From assembly GCA_020438185.1 (NCBI GenBank), contig JAGQVC010000066.1, forward strand, positions 1-7,727: 7,727 nt of DNA, in the 5' to 3' direction. Positions 6,238 through 7,727 of this stretch are shown here, in pieces; within the stretch, counting starts at the first letter, position 1, and every line of letters starts with the position of its first letter. Below the pieces are notes generated by a model. That model searched no databases, was not told the DNA's origin, and was given only the letters and a program-made list of their open reading frames with translations. A program made the position numbers and the translations under genes. This stretch comes from Bacteroidota bacterium. GTDB taxonomy: Bacteria > Bacteroidota > Bacteroidia > M30B66.

Positions 6238-7002
6238 TTATTTTATTTTCTTAGGTATTTCGGGGCTATAACTTTTAAGGCCTGCCAAATCGCGTATACA
6301 AACTGAAGCAGCAGTGCATCCAAAAACTGCCGGCATATACGAAATAGTGCCTATAATGCTCTTTTTGGGATTGTCATCAGGCGCAGGAATTATGCGTTCC
6401 GGATCGGCAAATTCAGGTGAATAAACCACTTTAATACCTTTTTTAATTCCAAGTGTGCGCAACCGTTTGCGAACATAACGTGCCAGGTTGCAATGCCTTG
6501 ATTTGTATAAATCATCAACTTTAACCTGCGTAGGGTCAATTTTTCCTCCGGCACCCATGGAGCTGACTACAGGTATATTTCGAAGCACACAGGCTCTTAA
6601 GTAAAACACTTTAGGCGACAAGGTGTCGATACAATCCAGCGCGTAATCGTATTTGTGTAAATCGAGAATTTCTTCAGTTATTTTTTCCCGCAAGAAAATG
6701 GAATGAACTATTACTTCTGTGTCGGGATTAATGTCCCGGATTCGTTCCGCAATTATTTCTGTTTTTAGTTTTCCTTCGGTGCTGATGAGAGCAGCGGCCT
6801 GACGATTCCTGTTTGTTTCTTCAACCACATCGGCATCAACAAGCGATATTTTTCCAACTCCGGCCCTTGCAAGCATTTCGGCGGCAATGCCGCCAACACC
6901 GCCCAAACCGGCAACCAATACGTGGCTATTCATTAATTTCTCAATTGGTTCAGGGCCCATCATCAGCTCTGAGCGGCCCATCCAGGATGGAATTTTTTTC
7001 AT
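6238..7002 (-). CDS. tcdA: tRNA threonylcarbamoyladenosine dehydratase TcdA (ThiF/E1-like, YgdL/CsdL family)
   Basis: The 254-residue protein belongs to the ThiF/MoeB/E1 superfamily and matches the TcdA subgroup. It has the N-terminal RSELMMGPEPIEKL, the Rossmann nucleotide-binding loop AGLGGVGG (31-38) and VDADVVEETNRNRQ (55-68) for ATP and Mg binding. DCIDT (123-127), SSMGAGGKIDPT (147-158) and a C-terminal YMPAVFGCTAASVCI segment follow. The MoeB/ThiF zinc-binding CxxC pairs are not seen, in line with TcdA. Members use ATP to dehydrate t6A37 in ANN-decoding tRNAs to the cyclic form ct6A37. The length is close to the roughly 268-residue E. coli enzyme. Its ATG overlaps the tatD-family stop codon by one base (TGATG), so the two are very likely co-transcribed and coupled. 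The 3' end faces tatA with a 4-base gap. The start is immediately followed by an A7 run that stays in frame. Confidence 0.92.
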   Translation of the reverse strand: MKKIPSWMGRSELMMGPEPIEKLMNSHVLVAGLGGVGGIAAEMLARAGVGKISLVDADVVEETNRNRQAAALISTEGKLKTEIIAERIRDINPDTEVIVHSIFLREKITEEILDLHKYDYALDCIDTLSPKVFYLRACVLRNIPVVSSMGAGGKIDPTQVKVDDLYKSRHCNLARYVRKRLRTLGIKKGIKVVYSPEFADPERIIPAPDDNPKKSIIGTISYMPAVFGCTAASVCIRDLAGLKSYSPEIPKKIK

Positions 7003-7658
7003 CAGGGCAAGACTACAGAAAAATCGCGTTCAAAATTCTTGAAAATTCCACTTTTAAGTTCATACAGATTTTGGTTTCGTATTAAGCATGCCTGACGATA
7101 TAAATCCTCTATGGTTAATGGTTTTGTATCTGTTTCGAAGTAAATATTTTCAGATGGAATTTCCTTGAATAATTTAATGAGTTTAAGATCGAGAAACAAT
7201 CTATATCCAAACGATAGTTTGAAGCCAAGATCAATAAGCATTTTCATTTCATATTCATTCCCGTTAAATCCATGAATAATTCCGTTAAAATTGTATTTCT
7301 TTTTAAGTGCGGGTAAATCGGAATAAGCCCGAACCACGTGCATGATAACTGGCTTATTGAATTCGTTTACAATTTCAAGCTGTGATTCAAGTGTAGCTAA
7401 TTGCAGCTTAAATGGAGCCCCTTTAACGCGATCTAATCCGCATTCGCCCATAGCAATTACATTAGGTAATTTAAGAGCTTCGTGCAGGTGTGAAATATTA
7501 TTGAATTTATTTTTCTGAATTAACCAGGGGTGAATTCCGCAACTTAAAAAGTAATTGAGGTTCTTGAGTTTCGTTGCAGGCTCGGTATAGGCATTTCGAA
7601 TTACAATCTCATGTTCAGAAAGGGGCTTGCGGTGAGTATGCAGGTTAATAAAACGCAT
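7002..7658 (-). CDS. TatD-family metal-dependent hydrolase (short form)
   Basis: The 218-residue protein has the full TatD-type amidohydrolase metal set. HTH (His7, His9) lies at the first strand. GIHPW (41-45), the GECGLD glutamate (Glu72), His107 (VIMHVV), His129 (IIHGFNG) and the ETD aspartate (Asp177) follow. Family members are Mg-dependent DNA exonucleases or related phosphoesterases; despite the name, TatD is not needed for Tat export. At 218 residues it is about 40 shorter than typical TatD proteins, mostly in the linkers and the C-terminus, and the substrate is uncertain. I chose the ATG at 7658 (MRFINLHTH) because it matches the family's N-terminus. A TTG at 7691 would add 11 residues but lies inside the likely -7 element. 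The gene is visibly more AT-rich than its neighbours. It leads a two-gene unit with tcdA. Confidence 0.85.
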   Translation of the reverse strand: MRFINLHTHRKPLSEHEIVIRNAYTEPATKLKNLNYFLSCGIHPWLIQKNKFNNISHLHEALKLPNVIAMGECGLDRVKGAPFKLQLATLESQLEIVNEFNKPVIMHVVRAYSDLPALKKKYNFNGIIHGFNGNEYEMKMLIDLGFKLSFGYRLFLDLKLIKLFKEIPSENIYFETDTKPLTIEDLYRQACLIRNQNLYELKSGIFKNFERDFSVVLP

Positions 7659-7688
7659 GAAAGGCAGTATTGAGCTGATACAAAGTAC

Positions 7689-7696
7689 CAAACATA
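7689..7696 (-). promoter_or_regulatory. Probable -7 promoter element of the tatD-tcdA unit
   Basis: The minus strand reads TATGTTTG, a perfect TAnnTTTG match, 30 bases upstream of the ATG at 7658. This puts transcription start near 7681-7684 with a leader of about 25 bases. The -33 position is only T-rich. The bases to the right edge show no gene. Confidence 0.55.
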
Positions 7697-7727
7697 ATTT
7701 GATATTTACGAAAAATCTTAATGAATT

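Noticed and set aside
6993..6999. Second T7 run (A7 on the coding strand) at the start of tcdA as another frameshift site
   Set aside because: The gene reads through it in frame (ATG AAA AAA ATT), with no sign of disruption.
5850..7658. A tat operon including tatD
   Set aside because: The TatD-family gene is on the opposite strand with tcdA, and TatD proteins are not needed for Tat export, so the closeness to tatA is probably coincidental.

Overview
The window looks like chromosomal DNA from a member of the Bacteroidota, probably a Flavobacteriia-like lineage; the genus cannot be read from the sequence. Four things point there. A large secreted FG-GAP protein ends in a type IX secretion (T9SS) type A sorting domain, a system confined to this phylum. 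The SecD and SecF domains are encoded as one SecDF-type unit. Several genes are preceded by the Bacteroidota -7 promoter element TAnnTTTG. Shine-Dalgarno motifs are not evident. I see no mobile elements, tRNA or rRNA genes, or CRISPR arrays.

Layout, left to right. Positions 1-2506 (minus strand) hold a two-gene unit: a 728-residue T9SS-sorted FG-GAP/VCBS-like surface protein, then the start of a cupin_5 (DUF985) protein. Their stop and start codons overlap as GTGA, and the cupin gene runs off the left edge. Positions 2507-2737 form a divergent intergenic region with a weak promoter for the FG-GAP gene, a good promoter for secDF and an unexplained inverted repeat. Positions 2738-5790 (plus) encode SecDF, split into two frames at a run of seven T inside the fourth SecD membrane helix. 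Next comes a 13-bp terminator hairpin whose loop contains a perfect -7 promoter element. Two bases after its T tract, tatA begins (5850-6233, plus). Positions 6238-7658 (minus) hold a tatD-family hydrolase and tcdA, overlapping by one base (TGATG) and running tail-to-tail into tatA with a 4-base gap.

The theme is protein export. SecDF assists Sec-dependent translocation, the route by which the FG-GAP protein would reach the periplasm before T9SS exports it to the surface. TatA is the pore subunit of the parallel twin-arginine route. TcdA (tRNA ct6A37 synthesis), the TatD-like nuclease/hydrolase and the cupin are ordinary cytoplasmic genes. I found no clearly new multi-gene system. The two points most worth checking are the secDF frame break at the T7 run, which may be an error, a real mutation or programmed slippage, and the promoter nested in the secDF terminator loop.
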